A stretch of DNA of 64,000 bases from Zygnema circumcarinatum (lineage: Eukaryota > Streptophyta > Zygnematophyceae > Zygnematales > Zygnemataceae): assembly GCA_037447605.1 (NCBI GenBank), contig CM074805.1:3110807-3174806 (forward strand), given 5' to 3'. The notes under the pieces were generated by a model. The model worked only from the letters and a program-made list of their open reading frames with translations, had not been told where the DNA came from and ran no database searches. This document shows, piece after piece, positions 37,755 to 49,813 of the stretch (positions are counted from its first letter, which is position 1; the number at the start of each line of letters is the position of its first letter). A program made the translations under genes and the position numbers.

Positions 37755-39241
37755 CCTAAAGGATGGGGCAATACAGGCGGGATTTTATCACAATTGGCCG
37801 AAGGTTGGGGTGGAGCAGCCGAGAGTCAGTTGGAAATAAATGTTCAGATTGTGCATATAATAAAGTGTCACTAAGTCTTTATCTACAAGCGGAGGTGAAG
37901 GTGCAGGTGAAGATTAGTGCCCACGCTTCAAGAGATGTTTTTTGACACTCGGCTCAGTGTGTACATTATATGGTGTAGCGGTCGCACTTGTAGCGGGAAT
38001 TGCAAGACAGCAGTTGAACGAGGGAAGTGAAGGCACGATTTTCAATGCCGACGCTGTAGAATGGAAAGAATGAATGAATGAATTTTTGAAGCGGCCTCGT
38101 GGCAGCCACACCATGTCTCTCGCTCTGCAGACATATGGTGGAACTGCAAACAAGGAGAGCGAAAGACATCTGTGGAAGGGTGCAGAAGGAGCTCCCATGA
38201 CGCAGCTGCCAAGCTACCTCAACCAGTGTGAGCCACGTATGTAACCACAGTTTTCTGATGTTTGGCGTTACGTGTGGGTCAAGCTATTCACGCCATTTGT
38301 CGGAGCGCGAGGTTTTTAGGGCTACATTAGGGGGTGTCAGACTTAACGAAATCTTACGAACAAAAAAGTTTTGTAAGTACTCCGCCGCACCAGGATTGCG
38401 ATATCACCGAAGTACTCGTTCTGGTCTCAAACTTACGAACAATTTTTAAGTCTGACACCCCCTATTGTTGGATTTCATGTTAATATTTTCATGCTCACAT
38501 GCACATATCCTACGCGTACCGCCCAGAATGTTGGCCTAGAATCAATCATTGTGGACCACTTCATATAAATGTCATTACTATTTTGAGTGCCAATAGTTGA
38601 TACGATGAACAGTACGCCGTGTGTGCTACGATTTCAAGAACGTCCACTTTGAAGTTCACAAAATAAACGTAGGAGCAACGTTCGGCGTGCTTGCTTTGGC
38701 GACCGTGACTGACCTGTGACGACCAAGAACTGTATGCAAGCTTGCGAGTGCTGACTGACAGTTTACATGGCTGGTAAGTTGACTATCAACAAATGCAAGT
38801 AACGAAAATGATTTCATGGAGAAGGGATCGCACGTCCACCCAAGGAAGGCACACCATCCATACATCCTGCGGCTGTGGAGTTCCAGCAACAGCAAACATG
38901 CTCGCACTGCAGAACAAGCTTACACGTCCGTCAGAGTGATGGCCCCAACATCACAACATTGATGTTCGTACTGAACAACACACCGGCCCAGCCGGATTGA
39001 ACATTGATCACGTTGGTATTCAAGTCCCAATAGAGGTACACTTGGAAGCCGGCTGGAGCAGACCAGACCCCATACTCGTTCCGTTCATATTTCCTCTTGG
39101 CTTTCTCGCCTGAGGGAGCCAACCCCGAATGTTGTAGGTTGGCTGTGGCACCTTCCGTTTCCTCGTTGATGACTGCACATTTGGCCCTCCCTCCGCCTCT
39201 CGGACGCACTCCGCCCCCTCTCCCAACGATCGCTCTGCAGC
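37755..39241. other. Convergent 3' region, INSIG-like / MFP2
   Basis: This contains the 3' UTR of the INSIG-like gene, the MITE at 38330-38462 and the 3' flank of the MFP2 gene. Open frames at 38656-38907 and 38931-39326 (minus) do not connect in phase to MFP2 and resemble nothing known. Confidence 0.5.
38330..38462. mobile_element. 133-bp MITE flanked by TA (Tc1/mariner-like)
   Basis: The ends are inverted repeats: GGGGGTGTCAGACTTA on the left and TAAGTCTGACACCCCC on the right, perfect over at least 16 nt. The element is flanked on both sides by TA (38328-38329 and 38463-38464), the usual Tc1/mariner target duplication. It has no coding capacity. The superfamily is inferred only from the TA and the inverted ends. 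Confidence 0.75.
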
Positions 39242-42200
39242 TTACAGCCTCGATCTCGAGGACGAAGCAGAGTCGGACTTGGAAGCACCCTGAATCCAAA
39301 AGAGTGTCCACCGAACAAAAAATCAAACACAGACCGACATATCGTTTTCATACCCCCCAACAGAAGAGTGCAGACATACGCGCTCTACAGTAAATAAATT
39401 GAAGAAATGCAGAGAACAAGAAATGGTCTCAACATAACACACAGACACGTATATAGTGCACATGTTGTGAATGTGTCCAGTGATAAGCCGCTACATGCAT
39501 ATGCCACGATTAACTGAATATTCAGTCTGCGGCTTCATACCATCTCTCTCCACATAGCTGAGATGTCGCCTATCCGTTCACGGGAAAAAAAAAGTGTGCG
39601 TTCCAACAGAAGCAAATCCCCAGTACGGAGGGGCAAGGACGTGCAACTCACAAGTTTCATGCCCTTGGTTGCCCGCTCTTCCAATAACGCGCTCGGTTTA
39701 AAAAAGCCGCCATACATTTCTGACCAGGTCTTCAAGCGCTCATAGATCCTCTTGGGCCCAACAAGATCTGCCCAGAATACAAGCCCGCCCCTGCACTCCA
39801 ATTCCAAGCCAAGTTAAGTCAACCGATTAGGCAAAAACGACTAGAAAGAAGAGTCGTCGTATACACAGTTATGCTTATTTTCATGCCAATAGTAACATTT
39901 CCCTCAACCCTCCACCCCTAATCCCCACCCACAGCAGAGGCCGCCTGTTCCTGCCATCATTCACATGGTCCCCTTCCCTTTCCTTTCTGTCTGTCCTCTC
40001 TTCGCTGTACCTGTAGGGAGGAAAGCCCATTGCCATGACAGAGGCAATGTCAAGATCCGCAGCCCGAACCACCACACCCTCGTCCAGCACTCTACAGGCC
40101 TCGTTCACAACAGGGAAAAAGATCATCTCCAAAATATCCTGATTCGTCACTTGCAACGCCTGCAAATCCACACCATTCCAATTTCAGACTAAGTTCATTA
40201 ACACGAAAGGTCTATCTCTTCGCTGCAATAATCACTCAGTCAACACAGTCTCCAGACACAATTTGCCTTCAGCTAAGCTTCCGGAGCGCTCTTCACTTAG
40301 CCTCACCCACAACCGTTGTTGCCTTTAACTAAGCTCCCATGCCAGAGAACATTTGGTGCTTGCCCAACAGCCCATTTTGGATCCTTCGCAGATGAGCGCA
40401 GAATACATATTCGTCATGTCCACAACCTAAGCATGGGACATAACAAGGAGATATGTATGGCACATTCAAATAACCGTACCTTGCCGTCGGTTATGAGTCC
40501 TGCAGCCTTGCGAGATGTGCTCAAGTAGTCTTGCAGTTCTGGCGCAGGAATTGCCTTGCGCTTGGAATCATACAAATAGAACCCCTTCCCATTCTTTTCA
40601 CCTGTCCATCCAGCCCAGCCCAAATAATCATTTATTTTTACAAAAACTATCAATGAAAAGAAACATGACATTCCATTTATAAAGCAACGCCATACCACTC
40701 GGGCTTGAAATCCTCAAAACATTCATTTATGCGATGTCATGTATCCTGGGGCGTCAAGAAAGCGATAAACCAAAACATTGATGTATATGAATCAGCCTGT
40801 TACAAAGTAAAATTTCTGAGTAAATATGGTCAATACCAAAACGCTGGTCTTTTAGCATGGATGGGATCAGCTGCGTTCCGTACGCCCGATCAGGAAAAGC
40901 CTTAAAGAATTGTTCACCAACAGCGACAGCGACTCCCATGCCCACCAGATCCGTAAGCCTGTTTCGCAAAGAAACACGACAGGCCAGTTGGGTCAAAGAT
41001 TCCTGATACACTAAGTCACTACTACTTGCCTCCACACATGGAAAGGAGAAATGAAGTGGTGGAGTGAATCCAAAGGAATATAGTTAAGACTGAACATCCA
41101 TTCCGTTCTGTCGATTCATTGCAATAACAGTGTTTTCGCATATGGCAGTAAGCAGAACAAGTATGAACAGGATCCTGCACAATTTCACTGTGTGTATTTA
41201 ACAAGGACCGGTCAGGCAAAAGGCTCAAGAACCATGATCAGAACAGTCTTGTATTCTGTACAGCAGACTGATAAGCAGTCTTTAGTAACTTAAGTTTTTT
41301 CTTTCTTTCGTACTCGGCATTTATATTCCCAGCCTCATTGACACAAGGACTATGTAAAGAACACGACCTTTTTGGTTGCTGACACCTGCATTTCTCTATT
41401 CTGAAGACTTGAAAGTGTGCACTACTTTTCAAAGGGAAAAGTAAACTTGGATTCAAGGATACATCGAGGCCACTAGCTGAGCTTCACGCGCTCACCTGAA
41501 GGGGCCCATTGGCATGCCAAAGCCTTTAATGACTTTGTCAATGCGATATGGATCCACGCCGAGGTCGGCCAACAAGCAAGCAGCCATCGTGTAGGGGAAA
41601 AACACACGATTAACGGCGAAACCGGTGCAATTGCCTACAACCACTGGTGTTTTCTTGATAGCCTTGCCCACGGTCAGCAGGTCAAGAATTACTTGTGGGG
41701 ATGTCTTCTCCGTCTTCACGATTTCCAATAATGGCATGACATGAGCAGGGCTGTATTGCAAAAGGCAGCGCCCAAATTTACGTCAGTGGAGAGAAATGGC
41801 AGACAAATTTCCTTGCATTTGCTGCACAAGACCACATAATCGTGAAAAACCTCTTCACAATACCTCTCTGCCACCTTCACAACATGACAACCTCGCAATA
41901 TGCATGCACCATGTTGCATTGTTTTGCATTATCCTCTCTAGCATTAATTTGAAGTACACACATTTTAGCGCTGAGTTACTAACTATCTAAATACATTCCG
42001 ATGGCAATCAGAAAGTAGGCTTGAGAGAACCCAAAGAGGGTATAAGTCAAACAGGCACAGAAAAATGAACTGAATAATTGTCCACTATAAAGGTGCAGGT
42101 TGAGGCTAATAACAGGTGAGGCCAGGAATCCTATGACAAAAAGTACACGTTAACTGCTAGGATAAAGAGAACAACATTCTGGCTGGGAAGGCAACGTATG

Positions 42201-45200
42201 GAGAGACCTGAAGAAGTGTGCGCCGATGATGCGATCCTGAGCCCGAGTCTTGGCACCTACGACATTCAAGTCGATAGTGGAGGTATTGCTTGACAATACA
42301 CATGCTGGCGAACAATATTTCTCCAAATCTACAAAAATCTGCTGCTTCAATGGAATGTTCTCAATTACTGCCTGCTCACGACGAGTAGACATACAAAAAC
42401 AGTTTGGAGGAGATTATAGATAAGAAGAAACATCATAAACTCGGAAAGCAACAGATGCATTTGCTAGATTTAATAATGTACCATGAGTGCGCAAGCATAG
42501 AAGCTTGCTTTTTGTGTAACATTCACACAACTACTTCGATATCTTAATAAACCAGAAAGTATCTGCTTCACAACCTCCACATAGCGGACACTAAACATAA
42601 CCTCAGCTAGTCACATGGGTATCTTTAAGTTTGCGTCATATTCAGTGGCACAGTTCGTCTCACTGAGCAACTGACACTTCCAACTGTGACAACAACTTGC
42701 AAAAAACTTCAGGGTGCCACATTGTGCAACAAATTCCTGTCGTCCGAATACGTCCTTGATATGTGCCCTCCATCGACAATCAACTCTAAAAGGGATATGA
42801 AAACACTATACGACACAAAAGCACCTGCTCAAGCACCTGCATAAGGAAGCATTGTAGACTGTTGAGATTATATAGAAATTAGAAACACTCTGGCTGGCCA
42901 AGCAACTCACCTCGATCACCAGATCAACTGAACCAAAGTCATTGTAGTCAAGAGAACCCGTTACTAGGCTCAAGGTCTTTTTCAGTTGCTCCTGGCTCAT
43001 GGTCCCCTTTTTCATCTTGCTGTTGAAGTTTGCTGCAACAAAAAGAAACGTCTCTGGACCTCAGCAGGGTATGCCTTTGCCTGGCTGACAGGCTGAACAA
43101 TAACATTCAGCTGCCCAGCGGTCCTACAGCCTCGCGGGCTTTCTCAAAGCATAATGATTTGGCTCGATGCAGCGACGGGACCGAACATCATTGACTCCTC
43201 ATGACGGAGCTGGGAGCAACCATTTCCTCAAATTCAGTAGTCGAATTCTACTTCAGGCACGAGGGACAGGCAAAATGCGAATTTTGAATTTTGAAACAAT
43301 CATATCCTCTTGTATACATCCACTCACCCTTTACACGATCCAGCCCTTGCTTAAGGAAATCTTCATTGACCTCCTTGAGAATAACCGGGATGCCAGCTGT
43401 GATAAGTGCAGTCACGATTCCAGATCCCATAAGGCCACCTCCGATGACAGCAACCCTTTTGATCTGTCGAGGCTGAAGTCCTCTGTCCGTGACTCCTGGC
43501 ACCTGCACACCCGGTCAATTTCGTTAGGACCATTTCTTATAAAAATAACTGTTAGGCAAGATTAGGGGGTTAGGGAAGTCAGATGTGTGAGTTGACAACG
43601 ACAATTCTTCCGCCAATTGATTCAGACAGTGTCAGAAGTCAGATGTGTGAGTTGACAACGACAATTCTTCCGCCAATTGATTCAGACAGTGTCAGTGAAA
43701 AGTCCACCTCACTTTTTTTCTGGTCAAGTTTAACGCTATCCAGCAATCAAAGCAGTTGGGATTAACAATTAATTCTGATAGTCTGGCAAGGCCGTGCCGT
43801 GAGAAGCCTACAGAACATGCATGCATACTAAACGTCTTCCTAGGATCTTCCTGTAATTACAAACCATTTAGCGATCGTGCAGAGAACTTTCCGACTTGCA
43901 CATTTTCCTCAGAACTCCAAGACAGTCCAGCTCATAGAATAAGTCCTTTTAAATATAATAGGTGTTTCCGGAAGATGAGGGAAAAGAAATTATTCTCTCC
44001 TAGCCACAGAATTGCAATTCAGTAATGTTCATATATCCTTCTAAATTGGCATGCTCCTTGTGGCATGCTCCTTGTGCATCACTCTTCGTAATCAGGTCTA
44101 TCTAATCTGCTTTGCCACAGAATGCAAACAATAAAAAACACTGCTGATTTAACCGAGATAAATCGAATCTACGAAACCAGTGACAAAAACCTCACCTTAG
44201 TAGTCATTCTCTGAGCGAAGAAAATGTGAGTCAACGCCCGGGAGGTATCGGACAGAACAACCTCCCTGAAGATGGTCTCCTCCTGCAGAAACATGGCCAT
44301 ATAGCAAATGGTCCAAAATTTAGCTACTCCGAACCACTCCCCTCTCTTGAACATGGCAGTCACGGGAAGAACTTAAATTCTCCTTTAAGTGTATGAGGCC
44401 AGGGATGCCAGTATACCACAATCTGCATCACTAGTAGAAAAAAAACAAATTGGATACAAATAGTAGGTTGCTAGCATTAATGAAACAAACGGGTTCTTGC
44501 AATTCATCATCCTGAAAGCAATGACATAAGCCTGGCTCTCACCACAAGATTGCCCTTGTAGCCACCCTCAACCACACCAGCTTCTATCGCATCGAGGCAA
44601 CTTTGAGGATGTGTCAAATTTGGTGCTGTCTGCTGGGACTGCATTCGGACAAACTTCAGTATTTCTCTTGCTTCACCGAGGGGCTCCAACTTATCAGTGC
44701 GGTAGAGGGACTGAAGCTTCGGGCGACGTCCGGCAGCAATGTCTAAGGCCCAAGCTTTAGCAGCGTCACGAAGTCTTGAAGAAGGAACAATTTCGTCCAC
44801 CAATCCCAGCTCCGCGCCCTCTTCCGCCTTAATCGGCTTCGAGAGCTGGCAGGACAAGCCAAGGCATTTATCCTTGTCAAGAGTGTCTTCAGTGAGCTGA
44901 CTCAGCAGCCATCTCAAGAAAAAATTTGCTTGTAGTTGTCTAATGCCCTATGTCGCCTCGACATAGACAATAGTAAAATTAAGAGTGCTTGAAGGTATGG
45001 ATGTGGTGAAAGCTATAAGATTATCCTTTTAAGTATTTACAGGAATATTTTGCTTACTGACCAGCGACTGACCAACGAATGACCAGACGTAAGTTATAAT
45101 AAATGAGAATCAGAAATCGTAAACATTAAGAAAAAGACGCACATTCAGAAAATGCGTGTTAACAAAGGTTTTGCTGAATAAGAGAAACTCCTAAGATTTG

Positions 45201-47390
45201 GTCAGCCTCGTACCAGCATCATCTCACAAGCTTTCTGGAGACCAACAAGGCGAGGAAGGCGTTGTGTTCCTGCGACCAACCAAAGCAATAGAAATTAATA
45301 CCGCTGAAAGGTGGCTAATTCCATATTGCTGGTCCCCACTAGTAATTATGGTGTTCTTTACTTTTTTTTGCGAGGCAGAAAAACAGACGTGCGAGTTCTG
45401 ACCTCCAAAGCCAGGAATAATTCCGAGCTGAAGCTCGGGGAGGCCAAGCTGTGTCTTTGGAGCTGCCAATCGGGCATGACAAGCCTGCAAAGTGCACCAA
45501 TGTAACGATCAAATGTAAAAATGAGGCAAGGATTGCATATGCAGGTATAAACAATTTTCAAATGGCCCGACCTGATTATTTCTGAAAGTCGATGGTAAAC
45601 TACAAACTGCATACAGGATCTCAGCAACCGTCCTTATCATCAGCTCAATACACTTTATCAGCCTAGCAATCAGAATAGGATATAATATTACTCCATTACC
45701 ATGGCAAGTTCCAGACCACCACCCAGCGCAAGACCCTCCACGGCTGCCACAACGGGTTTCTGTCCAGCTGGAAAACAGTACACAGCACAACAGCATCGTC
45801 ACAGCTGCAATGAAGAAACAGAGCTGACGCATTGTGCCTTCACACAACAGTATCTCACGACACTGAACTTAACTTAGACTCATCCACACATTTTTGGCAA
45901 ATCGCCTGATTTAGATCATGATAAGTTTTAAAGAATTTAAAAAACTATAAACAATAACTTCACGTCAGTGCTTCCCAGTTTAGGACACGACATGCATATT
46001 AACATTAAGAGCCTCCTCAGGGAATGCTGTATCACGCCAATTGAGTGTGGGTCAACTATCTCCACAACGCCACATTTCCAAAGAAGCTCCAAAATAAAAG
46101 CCGTGCATGTATGACGTATCCTCAAACTTTGCCTTTTACTTAATTTCTTCGGTACAGACTCAACCTGTGTGGGGATTGGAAAGTCAGATGATCACCTTCA
46201 ATTGTGTCAATCATCAGTTCCACTGACACACGCATCATGGAGGATAAATCTCCTGCCAAACACCGCCCCAGGGACAAATATTAGACCAAAAAAAATGTCA
46301 GATCCTCCGTTCAGACTTGATATACTAGCAGTATGCATAGGCATTATCTTCCAACGTAATAGAAATAAATTATAACAACAACGAAAGGTAACTTGCAAAG
46401 GTATCTGCACTCGGATTCTGAACGAATAGCATCAACGCTTCAAAAGGAGAAAACCAAAATACTTCCATACCAGACAAAACGACACCTTTTGCTTAAAAAA
46501 TCAAATACGCAACTAAAGCTACAAACTTCAAGATTTAGCTATCGTACTGAAAACATACGGAAGCAGCTAAAGGGCTGCAATACCAGAAGCTGTACTTCAA
46601 CTAACGCAGAGTAGGAGATCCCTTCAAAACGATTGACATGGTACCTTTTTCTTGTACACCAACAATCGCACCAATATCGAATCCTCCAGAAAATTTCCCA
46701 TTTGTCCCTGAGAGTTAAGTGACTCGAGGTAGGTGTCAGGGCATAAACAGCCATTCTTCGCATCACCACCTTGACCGCATTTCAACAAACCTAATCAACT
46801 AACAACAGCTTTACGGAATTTAATTAACATTGTGAAATGAGGAGTGCAAAAGACAAAAATACTGGGATGATACTATCATGCATGGACAAGTTTAAGTCAA
46901 GATTACGCGTGCATAAATTGCTCCACCGCCCGTCAATGAGGCGTCCATGAGGTGTAAGAAGAAAAAATAAGAGCTCCCAAAAGAGCCATAATGCAACGGG
47001 AAAAATTGCATATGGACATACCAGTCACAACAATGGCGCTTACATCGTCTCGTCTGTGCGCCTCATCAAACCTCACTTTGAGTCCCATCAGTACTGCAAA
47101 CAAAGTTCAGGAATACAATCATCGTGGAATGGTGATTAGCGACGTCAAAATATCAGCGTCTTTACACATAATTTCATATTGCGAATCCCTGCCGCCAATC
47201 CAGTTCAAAAGGACGCTAGTATCGATATCAGCCAACCAACAAGGGAAACAAAACAAATAAACAAACAAACACTCGAATCCAGCATATTCCGGTACTCACC
47301 ATCAGGCGCCAACGAATTTACAGGCGGGTTGTTGATGCTGATGACTGCGACTCCGCCCTCCACTGCGAGCCCTACCTTGGAGGTAGCCAT
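39242..47390 (-). CDS. MFP2: Peroxisomal fatty-acid beta-oxidation multifunctional protein
   Basis: Bifunctional enoyl-CoA hydratase / L-3-hydroxyacyl-CoA dehydrogenase of peroxisomal beta-oxidation. Eighteen exons: 47390-47300, 47093-47022, 46707-46645, 46252-46196, 45767-45700, 45484-45403, 45269-45214, 44845-44543, 44282-44196, 43502-43328, 43032-42911, 42371-42208, 41750-41496, 40958-40837, 40601-40480, 40159-40011, 39790-39652, 39289-39242; 2175 nt, 724 residues, close to the Arabidopsis protein. The hydratase part shows GTNGKFSGGFDI, EGLALGGGLELAMACHARL and PELQLGIIPGFGGTQRLPRL. The dehydrogenase part shows the Rossmann motif AVIGGGLMGSG, SSNTSTIDL, GAHFFSPAHVMPLLEI with the catalytic His, and NCTGFAVNR. 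The last exon encodes a serine/arginine-rich tail ending SRL, a type 1 peroxisomal import signal. MFP2 and its sister AIM1 are not separated with certainty. A 60-bp tandem duplication lies in intron 9. Confidence 0.97.
43575..43694. repeat. 60-bp tandem duplication inside an MFP2 intron
   Basis: Two adjacent, apparently identical 60-nt units (43575-43634 and 43635-43694), each beginning gaagtcagatgtgtgag and ending cagacagtgtca, lie in the intron between exons 9 and 10 of the MFP2 gene. Identity suggests a recent event. Confidence 0.9.
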
Positions 47391-47704
47391 GGCTCTTGGT
47401 ACCTTTCTCCTCTTTCAGCAACCTTCTAGGGCCCTAATCCCCAGCAGACACTGCCCCTGCAACAAAGCACAGCAGCAAGGCGGCACCTCAAGAGCCTCCA
47501 CCTGCCTGCAATGCAATGGATGCAAGCCAAGTCCAACAGGGCGAGGACGAGGGCCAGGGCGAGGGCGGGCCATAGGAAGGTCCCGCAGCAGGGGTGGTCC
47601 CACCGGTGCGTCATCCGCGGGGCGGCCCGGGCCGCCACGTCACGCTGACCGGACGCGGACGCGCGCGGGCCGGCCCGGGGGGGGGGGGGCGGGGGCCGGC
47701 GACT

Positions 47705-47714
47705 GCCACGTGGC
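47705..47714. promoter_or_regulatory. Palindromic G-box GCCACGTGGC
   Basis: It lies 315 nt before the MFP2 ATG, in the divergent promoter with TOM9. It is identical to the decamers at 33785 and 58511. Confidence 0.5.
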
Positions 47715-48027
47715 GAAAAGTAACGCGGACGAGGCCACGTGGGCGCGGCGCCCCGCCGGCTGGGGAAGGCATATCCATCCCCGCTCCGATCGGGCGGGCT
47801 TACGTGGCCGCGCGACGCAACGCGACGTGACTTGACGTGACGCTGTGAGGAATGCACACGGAAACGCTGTGGGGGTACCGCGAAGGGCCGTCCGGAACAG
47901 ATGGATGGATGCATGGATGCATGGATGCATGCCTGTCGCCGCTTGGTGGAAGGAAGCGTCCCCGTGGGCGGAAGTGGGGCAGCCGCAGAAACCAACCTGC
48001 GAACAGTCCTCACGGCCCGAAGGCTGC

Positions 48028-48058
<31 letters not shown>

Positions 48059-48072
48059 GGTGAGAAGGTACC

Positions 48073-48372
48073 ACACCATTGCAAGAATTTTGAACCATTG
48101 TTTCGCGACCAAGCCAACATTTGCCAATGGTCGGAACCATTAGATTCAATCGTTGCCAAATTGCCAATGGTTGCGAACCATTGCCGCCGGACCGAAACAA
48201 CCATTGTCGGCGGACCAAAACAACCATTGCCAATGGTTCCAACCATTGTCAGCGGAAGAATTGCCAACGACTGCATCCATTAGATCGCAATGGTTGCCAA
48301 CCATTGGCGTGGTTGCGAACCATTGGACGACTAACCATTGCTATCCAATGGTTGTCCAATAGTTGCCGATCC
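48073..48372. repeat. CCATTG/CAATGG cluster with hairpins
   Basis: About fourteen CCATTG or CAATGG hexamers occur in 300 nt, many arranged as inverted repeats such as CAATGGTTCCAACCATTG (near 48233), CAATGGTTGCCAACCATTG (near 48289) and CAATGGTTGCGAACCATTG (near 48165). The arrangement is not a simple tandem repeat. Confidence 0.8.
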
Positions 48373-48764
48373 ATCGTCCGACCTGTGGAAGGTACACGAA
48401 GCACATCCAACGTTTTTAAACCTCTAGAAACTCCCAATGGCCAACAAAAGGTCATGAGCGCGTCATGACTCATGAGAGGTCGTGTTATTGCCATGTCCAT
48501 GGCCATGGGCCGTGGTCGGTCTGCAGTGACGTCCCCCTCCCTCCCTCCCCGCACTGCCCCGCCCTGGAGGCGGCGGCCCGTCGCATGCTCCATGCCGCCG
48601 TTCGTTGTTTCGTTGCCCGCAATTTTTGGAGTTCGTCAGGGGCCGCGCCGCATGGAACCCCCCGTGGGCGGGCGGGCGGGGGGGAGGGATCCACGTGACG
48701 CGACGCGACGTGACGTGAGAGCCGCGGACTGCAGAACTGTCCTCCAGGTACTGTATAGTGCTGG

Positions 48765-48772
48765 AAACCCTA
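48765..48772 (+). promoter_or_regulatory. Telo-box AAACCCTA upstream of TOM9
   Basis: AAACCCTA followed by AAA, 133 nt before the TOM9 ATG, in the position usual for this housekeeping-promoter element in plants. Confidence 0.4.
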
Positions 48773-48904
48773 AAAGCGCTGCCATTTTATCATTCCACGG
48801 CTGCTATTTGCCATCCGCCTTCACCCTTTACTCTTCGGAATCCGTATCTCTGGTCGTCACAATTACTTTTGAATTTCGTCCTTCTGAACGTCAATTCGTT
48901 CCGG

Positions 48905-49813
48905 ATGGCGCAGTCTTGGTACGCCAAATTGGTTCATCAGGTACAAATCTTTTCTGTGCATGCAGGAACTCTATAAGTCCTGCATCTTGGAAACGCTTCC
49001 TTATCACTTGATAGGCAGAACTTGAACTTACTCGCTTCTGTGGTGTCGCTCTGAATTCAATTGATCTTTGGAGATCCAGCTGCAGTGACAGTCTCGTAGT
49101 GGGCACGGATGTCTAGGGTTCTTTGGACCAGCCACTTCTGACTTAATGTGCGAGAATACAATCAAGCATCATTCTGTCAAAAAAGGATAATAAATTCTCC
49201 TTAAATACGGGGATTGAGACGTTGGTGTATTGTAGCGAGTTGTTTGATCATTGGTTGAGCTTGAGAATGAGCACGAACAGAGTTACATATCTGAACTCTT
49301 TGAGAATGTGTGATTCGCCTTGTAGTTTCTGAACTCGTTCACGCCTTTTCTGTTCGCCTTCATTGGTTGAGTTTGCGCTGTTAGATTAGACTGTTGGGTA
49401 AGACTGGATAATGTTTTTCATTTTCCGCCGTGAAGGATGCTTTCATCTATCGAGCAGGACTTGCTCGCTGGATAATGCTTTTGACGGACCCTGGAGCCTA
49501 TCTCTCCCCTCCCCCCCCCCCACACAAAGAACGCTGCTTGAGTATCTCTGTATGTAATACAAATGTATTCTTATTCCAGATGCGGAATTCGTGGACCGTT
49601 ACCAAGTCCCAGCGACTGGCTGCTGATAGTGCCCACGTGACGAAGAAGCTTTTGTGGAGTACCGGGAAGGCAGCGTGGATCGCTGGGACCACAATCTTGA
49701 TCCTTGTAGTCCCTTTAATCATCGAGATGGACAGAGAGCAGCAGCTCCTCGACATGGAAACACAGCAAGGGCTTCTTGGCGCACCTCCCCCACAGACAGC
49801 AGCACTTAAGTGA
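48905..49813 (+). CDS. TOM9: TOM9 (plant TOM22) mitochondrial import receptor subunit
   Basis: Single-pass component of the translocase of the outer mitochondrial membrane. Two exons: 48905-48940 (12 codons, MAQSWYAKLVHQ) and 49580-49813; 89 residues. The core TKKLLWSTGKAAWIAG then TTILILVVPLIIEMDREQQL is nearly identical to plant TOM9 (the short plant form of TOM22), with the transmembrane helix in the middle and the characteristic LLGAPPP near the C-terminus. Like other plant TOM9 proteins it lacks the long acidic cytosolic domain of fungal and animal TOM22. The start is assigned from the in-phase short exon ending CAG before GTACAA; the second exon also opens with ATG, so a 77-residue product from 49580 is a less likely alternative. 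Confidence 0.88.

Larger units (their letters stand above)
47391..48904. promoter_or_regulatory. Divergent promoter region, MFP2 / TOM9
   Basis: GC-rich 1.5-kb spacer. It holds a palindromic G-box at 47705, ACGTG clusters at about 47825 and 48690, short tandem repeats of atggatgc (about 47901) and cccatg (about 48032), the CCATTG/CAATGG hairpin cluster at 48073-48372 and a telo-box before TOM9. Long open frames across it (for example 47426-48127 minus) are attributed to base composition. Confidence 0.5.

Noticed and set aside
38931-39326. Possible longer C-terminus for the MFP2 gene
   Set aside because: The last exon gives a tail ending SRL and a stop at 39242, exactly as expected for a peroxisomal protein; the longer frame is out of phase.
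47426-48127. 233-codon minus-strand open frame over the MFP2 5' region
   Set aside because: Antisense to repeats and to the MFP2 leader; composed of simple repeats (Gly-Met-Gly and His-Ala runs).
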